A DNA stretch of 64,000 nucleotides from CAJQQK01 sp965224225 (GTDB lineage Bacteria; Pseudomonadota; Alphaproteobacteria; Rhizobiales; Hyphomicrobiaceae): the NCBI GenBank assembly GCA_965224225.1, contig CBDCZF010000011.1, forward strand, positions 62,001 through 126,000, given 5' to 3'. Below the pieces are notes generated by a model, which did not search any database, was not told where the DNA came from, and was given only the letters and a program-made list of their open reading frames with translations. Numbering within the stretch: position 1 is the stretch's first letter; each line of letters starts with the position of its first letter. The position numbers and the translations under genes were made by a program. This document shows positions 44,409 through 54,651 of this stretch, piece by piece.

Positions 44409-45467
44409 ATGGATTTACCCGCGCATTCATCCGAAGTATCGGTGAGACCGAGCCGTAACGGTTCGGTCATCCGAGCTGAACCTGCAGCCGTTGAGATCGG
44501 CCTCAGTGCTGCAATCACGACAATCTGTGACGATGAGCCCGAAGTGCTGACCGTCCGAGGCAGCCTCGATCCGAGGACGCCCGAGGATGTCAGGACGCCA
44601 AGCCCGTCACTGCCGTTCGGACCGTTTGCACCGCGTGACCATCGCACCCTCGATGCGGGAATGAGGGCGTGGGTCGCAAAGCAAACCGGTCTCGATCTCG
44701 GCTATGTCGAGCAGCTCTACACATTTTCCGACCACCAACGTCACGGCGACGCACCAGATGCGCACGTCGTCTCGATCGGCTATCTGGCACTGGTCCGCCC
44801 GAGCGATCGCGACGAGGCCGTTGTCTCGGCGCGGTGGCGCAGTTGGTATGAGTTCCTGCCCTGGGAGGATTGGCGCAACGGCAAGCCGCAGATACTCGGC
44901 GACGTGATCGAGCCGCTGCTCGATGACTGGTCCGCGCTCGAGCCGGCACTCGGCGAGCAGCCGGCGGCCGTGACGCGTAAGGACCGCGCGCGCATTGCTT
45001 TTGGGATGCACGGTGGTGCCTGGGACGAGGAAAAAGTGCTCGAGCGCTACGAACTGCTTTACGAAGCAGGCCTGCTTGAAGAGGCCCGCAGCCATGACCG
45101 CATCGGTGTCGGCGACTGGCCTGCCGCACCGGCGCTCGGCCGGGCCCTGCAGTTCGGCCATCGCCGCATCCTGGCGACATCGATCGGCCGGATCCGGGCG
45201 AAGCTCAAATATCGTCCGGTCGTGTTCGAGTTGATGCCGGATGAGTTCACGCTGTTCGAGCTACAAAAGACGGTCGAGGCGATTCTCGGGCCGCACCTGC
45301 ACAAGCAGAACTTCCGCAGGCTTGTCGAAAGCGCCGGCCTGGTCGAGCCCACCGGCGAGGTGCGCGTCAAGACCGGCGGCCGCCCGGCACGTCTCTATCG
45401 CTTCCGTCGCGAAGTGATGCTTGAGCGCACGGCACCAGGCGTACGCGTCAATATCGCACGCGCCTGA
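44409..45467 (+). CDS. nadQ: Nudix-related NAD-biosynthesis regulator (NadQ-like)
   Basis: 352 residues. The N-terminal half (about 85-230) resembles a Nudix fold that has lost the catalytic Nudix box; the C-terminal part (about 255-340) is a winged helix with L-H-K-Q-N-F-R-R-L-V-E and G-R-P-A-R-L-Y-R-F, the pattern of the alphaproteobacterial NAD regulator NadQ. NadQ represses nadABC-type genes in response to a NAD-related ligand. No nad genes are in this window. The first 40 residues look variable. The symbol is tentative. Confidence 0.72.
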   Translation: MDLPAHSSEVSVRPSRNGSVIRAEPAAVEIGLSAAITTICDDEPEVLTVRGSLDPRTPEDVRTPSPSLPFGPFAPRDHRTLDAGMRAWVAKQTGLDLGYVEQLYTFSDHQRHGDAPDAHVVSIGYLALVRPSDRDEAVVSARWRSWYEFLPWEDWRNGKPQILGDVIEPLLDDWSALEPALGEQPAAVTRKDRARIAFGMHGGAWDEEKVLERYELLYEAGLLEEARSHDRIGVGDWPAAPALGRALQFGHRRILATSIGRIRAKLKYRPVVFELMPDEFTLFELQKTVEAILGPHLHKQNFRRLVESAGLVEPTGEVRVKTGGRPARLYRFRREVMLERTAPGVRVNIARA

Positions 45468-45488
45468 TCAAAGCCGATACCCGGCAGA

Positions 45489-45512
45489 AAGCAGCCTCCA
45501 AGCGGGCTGCTT
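45489..45512 (+). terminator. Stem-loop after the NAD regulator gene
   Basis: AAGCAGCC-TCCAAGCG-GGCTGCTT, an 8-base perfect stem, then GATTTCGTCTT. It sits between convergent genes and can end transcription from the left. Confidence 0.55.
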
Positions 45513-45540
45513 GATTTCGTCTTGAGATCCCGGCAGGGCG

Positions 45541-45912
45541 CTACGGCGAAAAGTCTTCGCTCAGGATGAAGGCAACCAGCGCCATGCGCTCTTCCTTCGT
45601 GTAGACGTCGACCCAGGCCGGCATCTTCTGAAAGCCGTTGGTAATCCGGTCGAACACGAAGTCAGGCTTATAGCGCCACGGTTTCAGCTTCGGCGCCTTG
45701 CCGGGATAGGCTGACGCGCCGTGACAGTGTCGGCATTGCTCCTGCCAAAGCGTCTCGCCCGCCTTCTGGTGCTTGGCATCATCGAGATATGCCTTGGTGA
45801 ACTCGGGTGACGCTTCCTTGGCCTGCTTGGTTTCTTCAGCACATTGCGCAAGCGATGGGCCTAAAACCATCAAGCTGCCGACAATCAGCGAAGTCAGGGC
45901 GGCACCGCGCAT
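45541..45912 (-). CDS. c-type cytochrome, monohaem
   Basis: 123 residues. Signal peptide (about 4-24), haem site C-R-H-C-H (C60, C63, H64), and a likely axial Met in N-G-F-Q-K-M-P-A-W (about residue 98). The K-P-W-R-Y-K segment suits a docking surface for a dehydrogenase. It lies downstream of the PQQ-type sugar dehydrogenase on the same strand but behind a strong terminator, so it probably has its own promoter; it may still be that enzyme's electron acceptor. Confidence 0.88.
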   Translation of the reverse strand: MRGAALTSLIVGSLMVLGPSLAQCAEETKQAKEASPEFTKAYLDDAKHQKAGETLWQEQCRHCHGASAYPGKAPKLKPWRYKPDFVFDRITNGFQKMPAWVDVYTKEERMALVAFILSEDFSP

Positions 45913-45972
45913 GAGGCATCTCCATCAGGGCATTCAAAACTGTTACGTTCGCGAGATGCGAACATAAAACAA

Positions 45973-46005
45973 CCGCGGGATGGCCCATGTTGGACCATCC
46001 CGCGG
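45973..46005 (-). terminator. Rho-independent terminator of the sugar dehydrogenase gene
   Basis: On minus: 11-base perfect stem CCGCGGGATGG / CCATCCCGCGG with an 11-base loop, followed by TTGTTTTATGTT. It starts 18 bases after the stop of the gene at 46024. Confidence 0.85.
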
Positions 46006-46023
46006 CGAAACAAGGCCGAATGA

Positions 46024-47325
46024 TCAGTTGGCCGGAACGATCTTGTAGATCGTGTCCAGGCTGCCGTTCGGGCCGGTCGTGATCGAGGTCAAGGCGTAGA
46101 CCTCACCGCTTGCGTCCTGACCGAAGGCCAGCACGTACGGCAATTTGCCGTCCATATTGGTGACGGTCGCCACGTCCATCGACCACTTGCCGTCGCCGCC
46201 CTTGGAACCGATGAACAGTTGGCCGTCCATCGCTGCGAACGACTTCGACCAGTCACCGAAGATGTACTTGCCGTCCCAGGCCTTGGCATTGCCGCGATAA
46301 ACGTAGCCGCCTGTCACCGAAATGCCCTTGCAGCCGTTGGGCTTGGCTGTGCAGTTCTGGTACTCGAGGATCGGCTCGACCAGGCCGTTCTTGTCGCACG
46401 ACGCCGGGTGATCGTCAGGCTTGGTGTAATCGAAGCAGTGGGTTGCTTCCATGCGCCGCCAGCCCAGATTGTCGCCCTTGGAGATGATGTCGACTTCTTC
46501 ATACGAGTTCTGCTGCACGTCGGCGCAGAAGAGTTGGCCATCGCCGCCCATATCGAACGAGCAGCGCCATGGATTGCGCAGGCCATAGGCCCAGATCTCA
46601 GGCAGGGCATCGGAGCGGCCAACGAACGGATTGTCGGCCGGCACGGCGTAGTTGTTGCCGTCGGCACTCTTGTTGACGTCGATGCGCAGGATCTTGCCCA
46701 GCATTGAGTTCATATCCTGGCCATTACCCATGGTGACATGGTGGCCGATGCCCCAGTCGTTGGCATAGCCGCCGTCACCAGTCGAGATGTAGAGGAAGCC
46801 GTCCTTGCCGAAGCCAATCCAGTGGCCGTTGTGGTTGAACTGCGGCCAGGAGATCGAGGTCAGGATGCGGCCCGAGTTCATGTCCGCAGCGTTCTTGTTG
46901 ACCTTCGAGACCGTATACTCGGCAACCACGTTCGTGTGGCTGTACCAGAGCATCTGACCCAGGTCCTGCTGGAAGTCGAGGTGGGCGCTGTAGGCCACGT
47001 AAAACTTGCCGTTGTTCTGGAAGTCCGGGTGGAACGCGAGGCCCAAAAGACCGCGCTCATCGAAGTCATGATGCAGCTTTACGATCTTGGAGCGGATGTC
47101 GAGGAACGGTTCGGCACGGACCTTGCCGTCCTTGATGATTTTGATGCGACCGAACTGCTCGGCAACGAAGATGCGATCATCGCCCGGCGGCTGCACCATC
47201 ATCAGCGGTGTATTGATGCCGCTGACAAACGGCTCGAGCTTGACTTTGACTTCGGCTTGAGATGTGCCGGCCATCATCGTCAAGGCGCCGAACATCAACG
47301 CCGCACCTAGTCTCGCTAGTCTCAT
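46024..47325 (-). CDS. PQQ-dependent sugar (glucose/sorbosone-type) dehydrogenase
   Basis: 433 residues from ATG at 47325, with GGAGGA 8 bases upstream. Signal peptide ending near S-Q-A-E. A six-bladed propeller of the soluble glucose dehydrogenase/sorbosone dehydrogenase family is indicated by G-L-L-G-L-A-F-H-P-D-F, S-T-G-D-G-G, G-K-I-L-R-I-D-V and A-Y-G-L-R-N-P-W-R. It would oxidise a sugar-like substrate in the periplasm. No pqq biosynthesis genes are present here. It follows eboA-eboB on the same strand, 142 bases downstream. Confidence 0.86.
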   Translation of the reverse strand: MRLARLGAALMFGALTMMAGTSQAEVKVKLEPFVSGINTPLMMVQPPGDDRIFVAEQFGRIKIIKDGKVRAEPFLDIRSKIVKLHHDFDERGLLGLAFHPDFQNNGKFYVAYSAHLDFQQDLGQMLWYSHTNVVAEYTVSKVNKNAADMNSGRILTSISWPQFNHNGHWIGFGKDGFLYISTGDGGYANDWGIGHHVTMGNGQDMNSMLGKILRIDVNKSADGNNYAVPADNPFVGRSDALPEIWAYGLRNPWRCSFDMGGDGQLFCADVQQNSYEEVDIISKGDNLGWRRMEATHCFDYTKPDDHPASCDKNGLVEPILEYQNCTAKPNGCKGISVTGGYVYRGNAKAWDGKYIFGDWSKSFAAMDGQLFIGSKGGDGKWSMDVATVTNMDGKLPYVLAFGQDASGEVYALTSITTGPNGSLDTIYKIVPAN

Positions 47326-47467
47326 ATTTGCTTCCTCCATGGACTGCTTCTTTTGAAACGCTGTGGATACGTCAAACAAACCGTTATCGAAAATGCAGCC
47401 GGCGCATTGCGCGAGCGGCACTCATTGTAAGGACAAGCTGCCGCACTTGTCCAAGATTCCTTATCAC

Positions 47468-48394
47468 TCATTCGATGATCAGATGATCGGGCGAGCGCAG
47501 CTTTCTGCTCTCCTCAATGCGCGGGTCGCGCCCCCCACGCAAAATCGAATTGCCTTCATAGAGGTTGCGTTGATCGATCGGCGGCGGATTGAGCCAGTCG
47601 TCTTCGTGCATCTGCCCGCTTTGACCATAAGCATCGAGCGCGTTCTGGTAGGTCGCAAGACGAACCTGGTCTTCCGGAATGCCTCTTTCGAGCGCCAGCT
47701 TGGCGGTCTTTGCAACACCGAGCGGCTCCGAGATGCCCCAGTCGCAGGCCGAATCGACGATGACCCGCTCGGCCCCATACTCGCGCAGGATCTCGACCAT
47801 GCGCGCATTGCCCATCTTGGTCGAGGGATAGATCGAAAACGCCGCCCAGTAGCCGCGATCGAGCACCTCGCGCACGGTTTCCTCGTTGTTGTGGTCAACC
47901 ACGACTTTTGATGGATCAATTCCGTGCTCTTCGCACACGTCCATCGAGCGCGTCGTGCCGCGCTTCTTATCGCGGTGCGGCGTGTGGATCATGATCGGCA
48001 GGTCGAGTTCCTTGGCAAGTTCGAGCTGTAGGCGGAAGTACTTGTCCTCGAGATCGGTCTGCTCGTCGTAGCCGATCTCGCCGATCGCGACGACACCTTC
48101 CTTGAGCGCGAACTGCGGCAGGATCTCCATCACCGCTTCCGCCAGTTCGTCGTTATTGGCTTCCTTTGAGTTGAGACCAATCGTGCAGTAGTGGCGGATG
48201 CCGAACTGGCCCGCACGAAATCGTTCGAAGCCGATAATCGCCGAGAGATAGTCGATGTAGGTGCCGACATGGGTACGCGGCTGGCCGACCCAGAATGCCG
48301 GCTCGATGACTGCGACGACGCCGGAGGCCGCCATCGCCTCGTAGTCATCGGTCGTCCGCGAAATCATGTGCGTGTGGGGGTCGATGAACATCAT
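47468..48394 (-). CDS. eboB: TatD-like metal hydrolase of the ebo cluster
   Basis: 308 residues from ATG at 48394. Amidohydrolase features: F-I-D-P-H-T-H-M at the start (H-x-H), G-E-I-G-Y-D, M-I-H-T-P-H-R-D-K and the late S-A-C-D-W-G. The sequence is of the TatD-like type found beside eboA rather than housekeeping TatD nuclease. In ebo clusters this protein belongs to a set needed to move a metabolite precursor to the periplasm; its own reaction is unknown. 39 bases downstream of eboA. Symbol based on context. Confidence 0.75.
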   Translation of the reverse strand: MMFIDPHTHMISRTTDDYEAMAASGVVAVIEPAFWVGQPRTHVGTYIDYLSAIIGFERFRAGQFGIRHYCTIGLNSKEANNDELAEAVMEILPQFALKEGVVAIGEIGYDEQTDLEDKYFRLQLELAKELDLPIMIHTPHRDKKRGTTRSMDVCEEHGIDPSKVVVDHNNEETVREVLDRGYWAAFSIYPSTKMGNARMVEILREYGAERVIVDSACDWGISEPLGVAKTAKLALERGIPEDQVRLATYQNALDAYGQSGQMHEDDWLNPPPIDQRNLYEGNSILRGGRDPRIEESRKLRSPDHLIIE

Positions 48395-48433
48395 CTCTTC
48401 AGAATTCCTCGTACGTGCTTGGGCGCACACATC

Positions 48434-49300
48434 CTAGAATTGGGCGGCGAGTGACGACCAGGTCAAGCGGCCGGCGGCAATCTCGTCACGTTCGCCTGCC
48501 AGATGTGACAACATTTCCGCTGCCTGAGGAGCAGGACTTGCACTCAAGGCAAGGGCGGCTGCCTTGCGCTCGTTGGTATCGCCATTGTCGATCAGGCGCT
48601 GCAGATCGGCGAGGACGTCGCCGTCGGCATAGGGGCCGATGCATCGCCATAGCTCAGGTGTGACCGGCCGTGAGGCCGCCCAGCGTTCATGCGCATAGTC
48701 GCGCAGGATGCGAGCGAGTTCCGGATTGGCGCGCTCATCGAGCCCCTGGATCGGATCGAGCCGGCTATCGACGAACAGTGCCTTGAGAACCATGTGGTTC
48801 CAGCGGTTTTCGTCAAACTGCTCGCGTGGATAAGGATTGTCGTGGGCGATCGCCTCGAACACCGAGCGCATGTTGGAACGCAGACCTTCGCCAGCCTGAG
48901 CCTCGAGCTTTTCAGGTTCCGGATAAAGCGGCAGGCCGCGATAGAGCGCGATCGCTTCTGCAACATCGCTGTAACGCGCCATCGTGATGAAGAGATCGGC
49001 GAATGCGTTTGACGTTCCTGCGGCCGTGAGCAGAACGAGCACGCGGGCTGCGATATCGATGCTCCAGCCTGCCGGGTTCCAGCCGGTTCGCGCCGCATCG
49101 GCAGCCGAATAATCATCTGGTGTGAGATCTAAGTCGTCCTTGGCGAGGCGGCGCGGCACCAGGCCGAATGCGATCTGGACGTTTCGCGGGCTCGGCTCGC
49201 CTTCAATCTTCTGGAGTTGGTCCTCAAGCCATTCGCGTTGTGCTGCATCGAGCTGACGGTCAAGCCAGTGCTTCAGCACCTCCCGGACGGCATCGGACAT
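48434..49300 (-). CDS. eboA: EboA-domain protein
   Basis: 288 residues from ATG at 49300. The EboA block is recognisable at about residues 150-215: N-P-Y-P-R-E-Q-F-D-E-N-R-W-N then K-A-L-F-V-D and G-L-D-E-R-A-N-P-E-L-A-R. Mostly helical and soluble. EboA is the marker protein of the ebo gene cluster (metabolite traffic), best studied for scytonemin precursor export in cyanobacteria; its molecular function is not known. Divergent from the eboF-like gene across 127 bases. Confidence 0.82.
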   Translation of the reverse strand: MSDAVREVLKHWLDRQLDAAQREWLEDQLQKIEGEPSPRNVQIAFGLVPRRLAKDDLDLTPDDYSAADAARTGWNPAGWSIDIAARVLVLLTAAGTSNAFADLFITMARYSDVAEAIALYRGLPLYPEPEKLEAQAGEGLRSNMRSVFEAIAHDNPYPREQFDENRWNHMVLKALFVDSRLDPIQGLDERANPELARILRDYAHERWAASRPVTPELWRCIGPYADGDVLADLQRLIDNGDTNERKAAALALSASPAPQAAEMLSHLAGERDEIAAGRLTWSSLAAQF

Positions 49301-49427
49301 GTCAGGCTCTTGCTCCCTAAATCGCGCGAACGATCGCACTTCGCTGGAATGTTTGCAAGCTTCCTGGTAAGCAGCGCAAAGGTGTTCAGGTAGCCGATTT
49401 TGTCGTCCTCCATCCGTTGATCCCAGC

Positions 49428-50816
49428 ATGAAGAAAACCCTCGTCATCCTTGCCGTCGGACTGTCGCCGGCGCTCGTTGGCCAGCACACGCCGAACATCC
49501 GCCGGCTTGCCGAGCGCGGTGCGCAACGGCCGCTTAGAACGGTGACACCGGCAGTGACCTGCACCGCCCAGTCGACGCTGGTCACGGGCGCGTTGCCGGC
49601 GGTGCATGGTGCGGTGGCGAACGGCTGGTACTTCCGCGATCTCTCCGAGATATGGTTCTGGCGCCAGTCGAACCATCTGATCGGAGGGGAGAAGATCTGG
49701 GAAGCGGGCCGCGCGCGCAACGCCGATTTCACGACCGCCAAGATGTTCTGGTGGTATAACATGTACGCCTCGGCCGAATGGAGCGCGACACCACGGCCAA
49801 TGTATCCCGCCGACGGGCGCAAGATCCCTGATCACTACGCCTATCCAGGCGAACTGCACGATGAGCTTGACCAGCGCTTCGGCCAGTTCCCGCTGTTCAA
49901 GTTCTGGGGACCGGCAGCCGACATCACGTCGAGCCAGTGGATCGCGCGGGCGACCCAGCACGTCATCGACACGCGCAACCCGACGCTGGCGCTCACGTAC
50001 CTGCCCCATCTCGACTACAATCTGCAGCGCCTTGGGCCCGACCTCTCCCATCCGCGCCTGATCAAGGACCTCGAAGAAATCGATGCCGTCTGCGGCGAAT
50101 TGATCGATGCCGCCGAACGCGAGGGCCGCGAGGTCATCATCGTCTCGGAATACGGTATCACGCCGGTCAGCGATGCCGTCCACATCAATCGCGCGCTGCG
50201 TGAGGCGGGCCTGGTCCGCGTTCGCGTCGAGGAACACGGCCGCGAGCAACTCGATGCCGGCGCCTCGGATGCGTTCGCCGTTTCAGACCATCAGATCGCC
50301 CATGTCTACGTGCGCCCGGGCACGGTGCTGGTCGACGAGGTCAAGGCCCTGTTGGAGGGTGTCGATGGCATCGAAACCGTGCTTGATGACGCCGGCAAGA
50401 GCGCCTTCGGGCTCGACCACCCGCGTTCCGGCGAACTCGTAGCAATCTCGCGGCCGGACCGCTGGTTCAGCTACTACTACTGGCTCGACGATGCCAAAGC
50501 GCCCGACTATGCACGCACCGTCGACATTCACCGCAAGCCCGGCTACGACCCGGTCGAACTATTCGTCGACCCGGCAATCCGCTGGCCGATGCTGGCGGTC
50601 GGCTGGCGTCTCGCAAAGCGCAAGGCGGGCATGCGATCGCTGCTCGATGTCATATCCCTGAAGGACACGACGCTGGTCAAAGGCTCGCACGGCCGGATCA
50701 CCGACGATGCCAGCCATGGCCCTCTCGTGATCTCGTCACGCGCAGACTTGATGCCGGACGAACAGGTCGAGGCGACCGGCTTCAAGGATCTCGTGCTGGC
50801 GCATGTCTTTGAGTGA
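49428..50816 (+). CDS. eboF: Alkaline-phosphatase-superfamily protein of the ebo cluster
   Basis: 462 residues. It has the nucleotide pyrophosphatase/phosphodiesterase layout: T-P-A-V-T-C-T-A-Q-S-T-L-V-T-G near residue 42 (nucleophilic Thr), H-G-A-V-A-N-G-W-Y-F-R-D-L, Y-L-P-H-L-D-Y, S-E-Y-G-I-T and S-D-H-Q-I-A-H. The first metal Asp usual in the superfamily is replaced (I-L-A-V-G-L-S-P), as seems common in EboF-like members. With eboA and eboB it forms a partial ebo cluster; eboC (UbiA-like), eboD and eboE are absent here. Confidence 0.78.
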   Translation: MKKTLVILAVGLSPALVGQHTPNIRRLAERGAQRPLRTVTPAVTCTAQSTLVTGALPAVHGAVANGWYFRDLSEIWFWRQSNHLIGGEKIWEAGRARNADFTTAKMFWWYNMYASAEWSATPRPMYPADGRKIPDHYAYPGELHDELDQRFGQFPLFKFWGPAADITSSQWIARATQHVIDTRNPTLALTYLPHLDYNLQRLGPDLSHPRLIKDLEEIDAVCGELIDAAEREGREVIIVSEYGITPVSDAVHINRALREAGLVRVRVEEHGREQLDAGASDAFAVSDHQIAHVYVRPGTVLVDEVKALLEGVDGIETVLDDAGKSAFGLDHPRSGELVAISRPDRWFSYYYWLDDAKAPDYARTVDIHRKPGYDPVELFVDPAIRWPMLAVGWRLAKRKAGMRSLLDVISLKDTTLVKGSHGRITDDASHGPLVISSRADLMPDEQVEATGFKDLVLAHVFE

Positions 50817-50886
50817 CGCATCCCTGCCTTGCAGACGCTGCCGCAGGACGGGTTTCGTGCGTCGTTGACGGGCCGGATTCAGCGGC

Positions 50887-51975
50887 TCAGACGTTGGCGC
50901 CCCGGATGGCATTGATGACCGCATCCGTGACCTCTCGCGTGGTCGCACTTCCGCCGAGGTCCGGCGTATGGAAACGCGGGTCTGCCGTGACCTGTTCGAC
51001 AGCCTTCATCAATCGCGTTGCCGCCGATTGCTCGCCAATGTGCTCGAGCAGCATGACGCTCGACCAGAACGTTCCGATCGGATTGGCAATGCCCTGGCCC
51101 ATGATATCGAATGCAGACCCGTGGATCGGCTCGAACATCGACGGAAAATTCCGTTCAGGGTTGAGGTTTGCCGTTGGTGCAATCCCCAATGAACCAGACA
51201 GCGCGGCCGCCAGGTCGGACAGGATATCTGCATGCAGGTTGGTGGCAACGACCGTGTCGATGGACTCGGGCTTTGCAACCATCCGCATGGTCATGGCATC
51301 GACCAGCATGCGGTCCGAGGTCACGTCCGGGAACTCGTGCGCAATCTCGGCTGCAATTTCGTCCCACATGACCATGGCGTGCCGTTGGGCATTCGATTTG
51401 GTCACCACGGTCAGACGTTTCCTTGGCCGCGATCGCGCCAGGGCGAATGCAAAGCGCATGATGCGCTCGACGCCCGGGCGCGTGAACATCGCAACGTCCG
51501 TCGCAGCCTCCAGGGCTGAGCCCTGATGGACCCGGCCACCGACACCGGCATACTCACCTTCCGAGTTTTCGCGGACGATTACCCAATCGAGTTCCTTGTC
51601 TTGAACGTTGCGCAGTGGCGACGTGATGCCGGGCAATACGCGCGTTGGTCTGACGTTCGCGTATTGATCGAAAGGCTGGCAGATGTTGAGGCGCAGGCCC
51701 CACAGCGTAATGTGGTCGGGAATGTCCGGATGACCGGCTGAACCGAACAAGATCGCATCGTGGTCCTTGATTTGATCACGGCCGTCCTCGGGCATCATGC
51801 GTCCGTGTTTCTTGTAGTACTCGCCGCCCCAGTCGAATTCATCGACACTGAACGCGAAGTTGCCGTCACGATCCGCGATCGCATGCAGGACTTCGACGCC
51901 GGCTGACACCACCTCGGTTCCGATGCCGTCACCGGGTATTGCCGCAAGTTTGTAGTGTCTCAAAGTTATCTCCAT
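50887..51975 (-). CDS. Tartrate / isopropylmalate-type decarboxylating dehydrogenase
   Basis: 362 residues of the isocitrate/isopropylmalate dehydrogenase family. Seen are A-I-P-G-D-G-I-G at the start, V-R-P (about residue 105), the E-N-S-E-G-E-Y-A phospho/substrate loop, the catalytic K in V-T-K-S-N, D-A-M-T-M-R-M and the G-S-L-G-I-A-P-T-A-N and E-P-I-H-G-S-A NAD-binding segments. The D-W-G-G-E-Y-Y and L-R-L-N-I-C-Q-P segments are typical of tartrate dehydrogenase/decarboxylase. Whether tartrate, D-malate or another beta-hydroxyacid is used cannot be told. Confidence 0.85.
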   Translation of the reverse strand: MEITLRHYKLAAIPGDGIGTEVVSAGVEVLHAIADRDGNFAFSVDEFDWGGEYYKKHGRMMPEDGRDQIKDHDAILFGSAGHPDIPDHITLWGLRLNICQPFDQYANVRPTRVLPGITSPLRNVQDKELDWVIVRENSEGEYAGVGGRVHQGSALEAATDVAMFTRPGVERIMRFAFALARSRPRKRLTVVTKSNAQRHAMVMWDEIAAEIAHEFPDVTSDRMLVDAMTMRMVAKPESIDTVVATNLHADILSDLAAALSGSLGIAPTANLNPERNFPSMFEPIHGSAFDIMGQGIANPIGTFWSSVMLLEHIGEQSAATRLMKAVEQVTADPRFHTPDLGGSATTREVTDAVINAIRGANV

Positions 51976-52217
51976 TGAACCGTGGGAAACGACGGTTGCC
52001 CTTCTTCACCCCACCTTTCGCTACCTGCGAAACGGAGGCTCAGATAGTCGCTTTTTGGGTAGGGTTTTGGTCAATTCGGCCTGGTTCCTGAGCCGCACCC
52101 GGTTTGGTACCCAGAAACAAAAGCAATTTCCTGGGAACGAGTGTTCATCTGTGATCAGGAAGATACGGGGCAAGCCCTTGATATTCAATCACTTTGGCCG
52201 GTCAAGAGAAGGCAAAG

Positions 52218-52304
52218 TGGTGCCCAGGAGAGGACTCGAACCTCCACGGGGATACCCCCGCTAGCACCTGAAGCTAGTGCGTCTACCAATTCCGCCACCT
52301 GGGC
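52218..52304 (-). tRNA. tRNA-Leu (anticodon CAG)
   Basis: 87 bases on minus including an encoded CCA. Acceptor stem GCCCAGG/CCTGGGC, D arm TGGCGGAATTGGTAGACGC, anticodon stem-loop CTAGC-TTCAGGT-GCTAG (anticodon CAG), a long class II variable arm (CGGGGGTATCCCCG region), and T arm with GGTTCGAGTCC. All parts pair correctly. Confidence 0.97.
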
Positions 52305-52518
52305 CGGGCCGCGACCACTGTGAGGTCACGCCACGAAGGCGCATCAGTTAGTTGGGTCTGACCGCAATGTCAATCGTTTGTCGGTGGGCAAAGTGCGACG
52401 CCGGGCGCCTCGATCCACCGCCTATGCATTTGTTTCCGACAAAAGTGCTGCCATTGGGGGCGCCGACAGTCTTTCGCGGCATTGCCGACGATGTCCGCGC
52501 GGTCCGAGACAGGGCAGA

Positions 52519-53274
52519 TTACGTCGCCGCTTGCTTCAACTTGCGCCGTCCGTGCGGGTTTGGTCGGATGCCTCCGACGAGTTCGTCTTCAGCAATGCTC
52601 GAAGCGCTCAGCGCCTTTCGAAAATCGGACCGTATCGAGTTCAGGTGGGCCGAAACGGCCTCTCGTGCCGCCTTCTGGCTGCCGGCCTCGAGTGCATCGA
52701 TAATGGCGGCGTGTTCGTTATAGGTCTGATCTCCCCTGGGCCCAATGTTCCAGCTGGCATAGCGAATGATTTGCACCTGTTCATTTAAGCTCGTGTACCA
52801 TGCAGCGAGCGCACCGTGGCCCGATGCACCGACAAGGATATCGTGAAACTGCCTATCGAGTTCAAAGGCCGTCGCCTGATCGGAAAAGGCGCCGTTCTTG
52901 CGAAGCTTGCCGATCTGCTCATTGCAAACCGACAGCTTATTGATAAGACCCTGGTTTATTGCCCGCGCAGCCTTGGCGCGGCGCAATGCTTCGATTTCGA
53001 TCATTTCCCTCAGGTCATAAAGTTCTTCCATTTCCGTTCGCGTAAACTGACGAACAATGGACCCGCGACGAGGCACGTTTGAGACAAAGTTCTCTGCCTG
53101 CAGAATGAGCAGAGCCTCCTTCACGGGAATGATGCTGGTGCCGAATTCTTCCGCCAGGTCGGCCGCCCAGATGCGCTCTCCCGACACCAAGCGACCGTCG
53201 AGGATACGCTTCTTGAGGCGATCAACAATCTGCTCTGTCAGCGTGGCACGTTCAATCTTGGCGTCTTGTCGCAA
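52519..53274 (-). CDS. GntR-family (FCD-type) transcriptional regulator
   Basis: 251 residues. Winged helix (about 10-75) with L-V-S-G-E-R-I-W-A-A-D-L-A-E-E-F-G-T-S and V-P-R-R-G-S-I-V, then an FCD ligand domain (about 85-220) with the metal-binding D-R-Q-F-H, N-E-H and A-H-L-N-S-I pattern. The start is a TTG at 53274, as no in-frame ATG fits the family N-terminus; the ribosome site is weak. Divergent from the enolase-superfamily gene by 252 bases, so it is the likely regulator of the sugar-acid/selenoprotein genes. Confidence 0.87.
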   Translation of the reverse strand: MRQDAKIERATLTEQIVDRLKKRILDGRLVSGERIWAADLAEEFGTSIIPVKEALLILQAENFVSNVPRRGSIVRQFTRTEMEELYDLREMIEIEALRRAKAARAINQGLINKLSVCNEQIGKLRKNGAFSDQATAFELDRQFHDILVGASGHGALAAWYTSLNEQVQIIRYASWNIGPRGDQTYNEHAAIIDALEAGSQKAAREAVSAHLNSIRSDFRKALSASSIAEDELVGGIRPNPHGRRKLKQAAT

Positions 53275-53526
53275 CGATATGAGTTCGCTCGGCAGTTGGA
53301 TCCCACGACAACCATAGCACGCACTTCAAATTCAAAAAATAAGAAATTTATTATTTGCAATCACCAATCTTAGACGCTACTGGGATGAAGCCGGCGGACC
53401 AAGCCGTCGCCGGATCCCGCATCCGGGAGTAGTCGCCCAGCGACACCCCACAGCACCGCTGGCCCTCCGACAGCCCGTACTGCGCTTGATCTGCACCAGG
53501 CAGCCCGCAACCACAAGCCGTTGACC

Positions 53527-54618
<1,092 letters not shown>

Positions 54619-54651
54619 CCGGCGAATTGATCGCAAACGGAAGGAACGACC

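Noticed and set aside
52055..52264. Short open frame overlapping the tRNA-Leu
   Set aside because: It runs through the tRNA in antisense and has no coding features.
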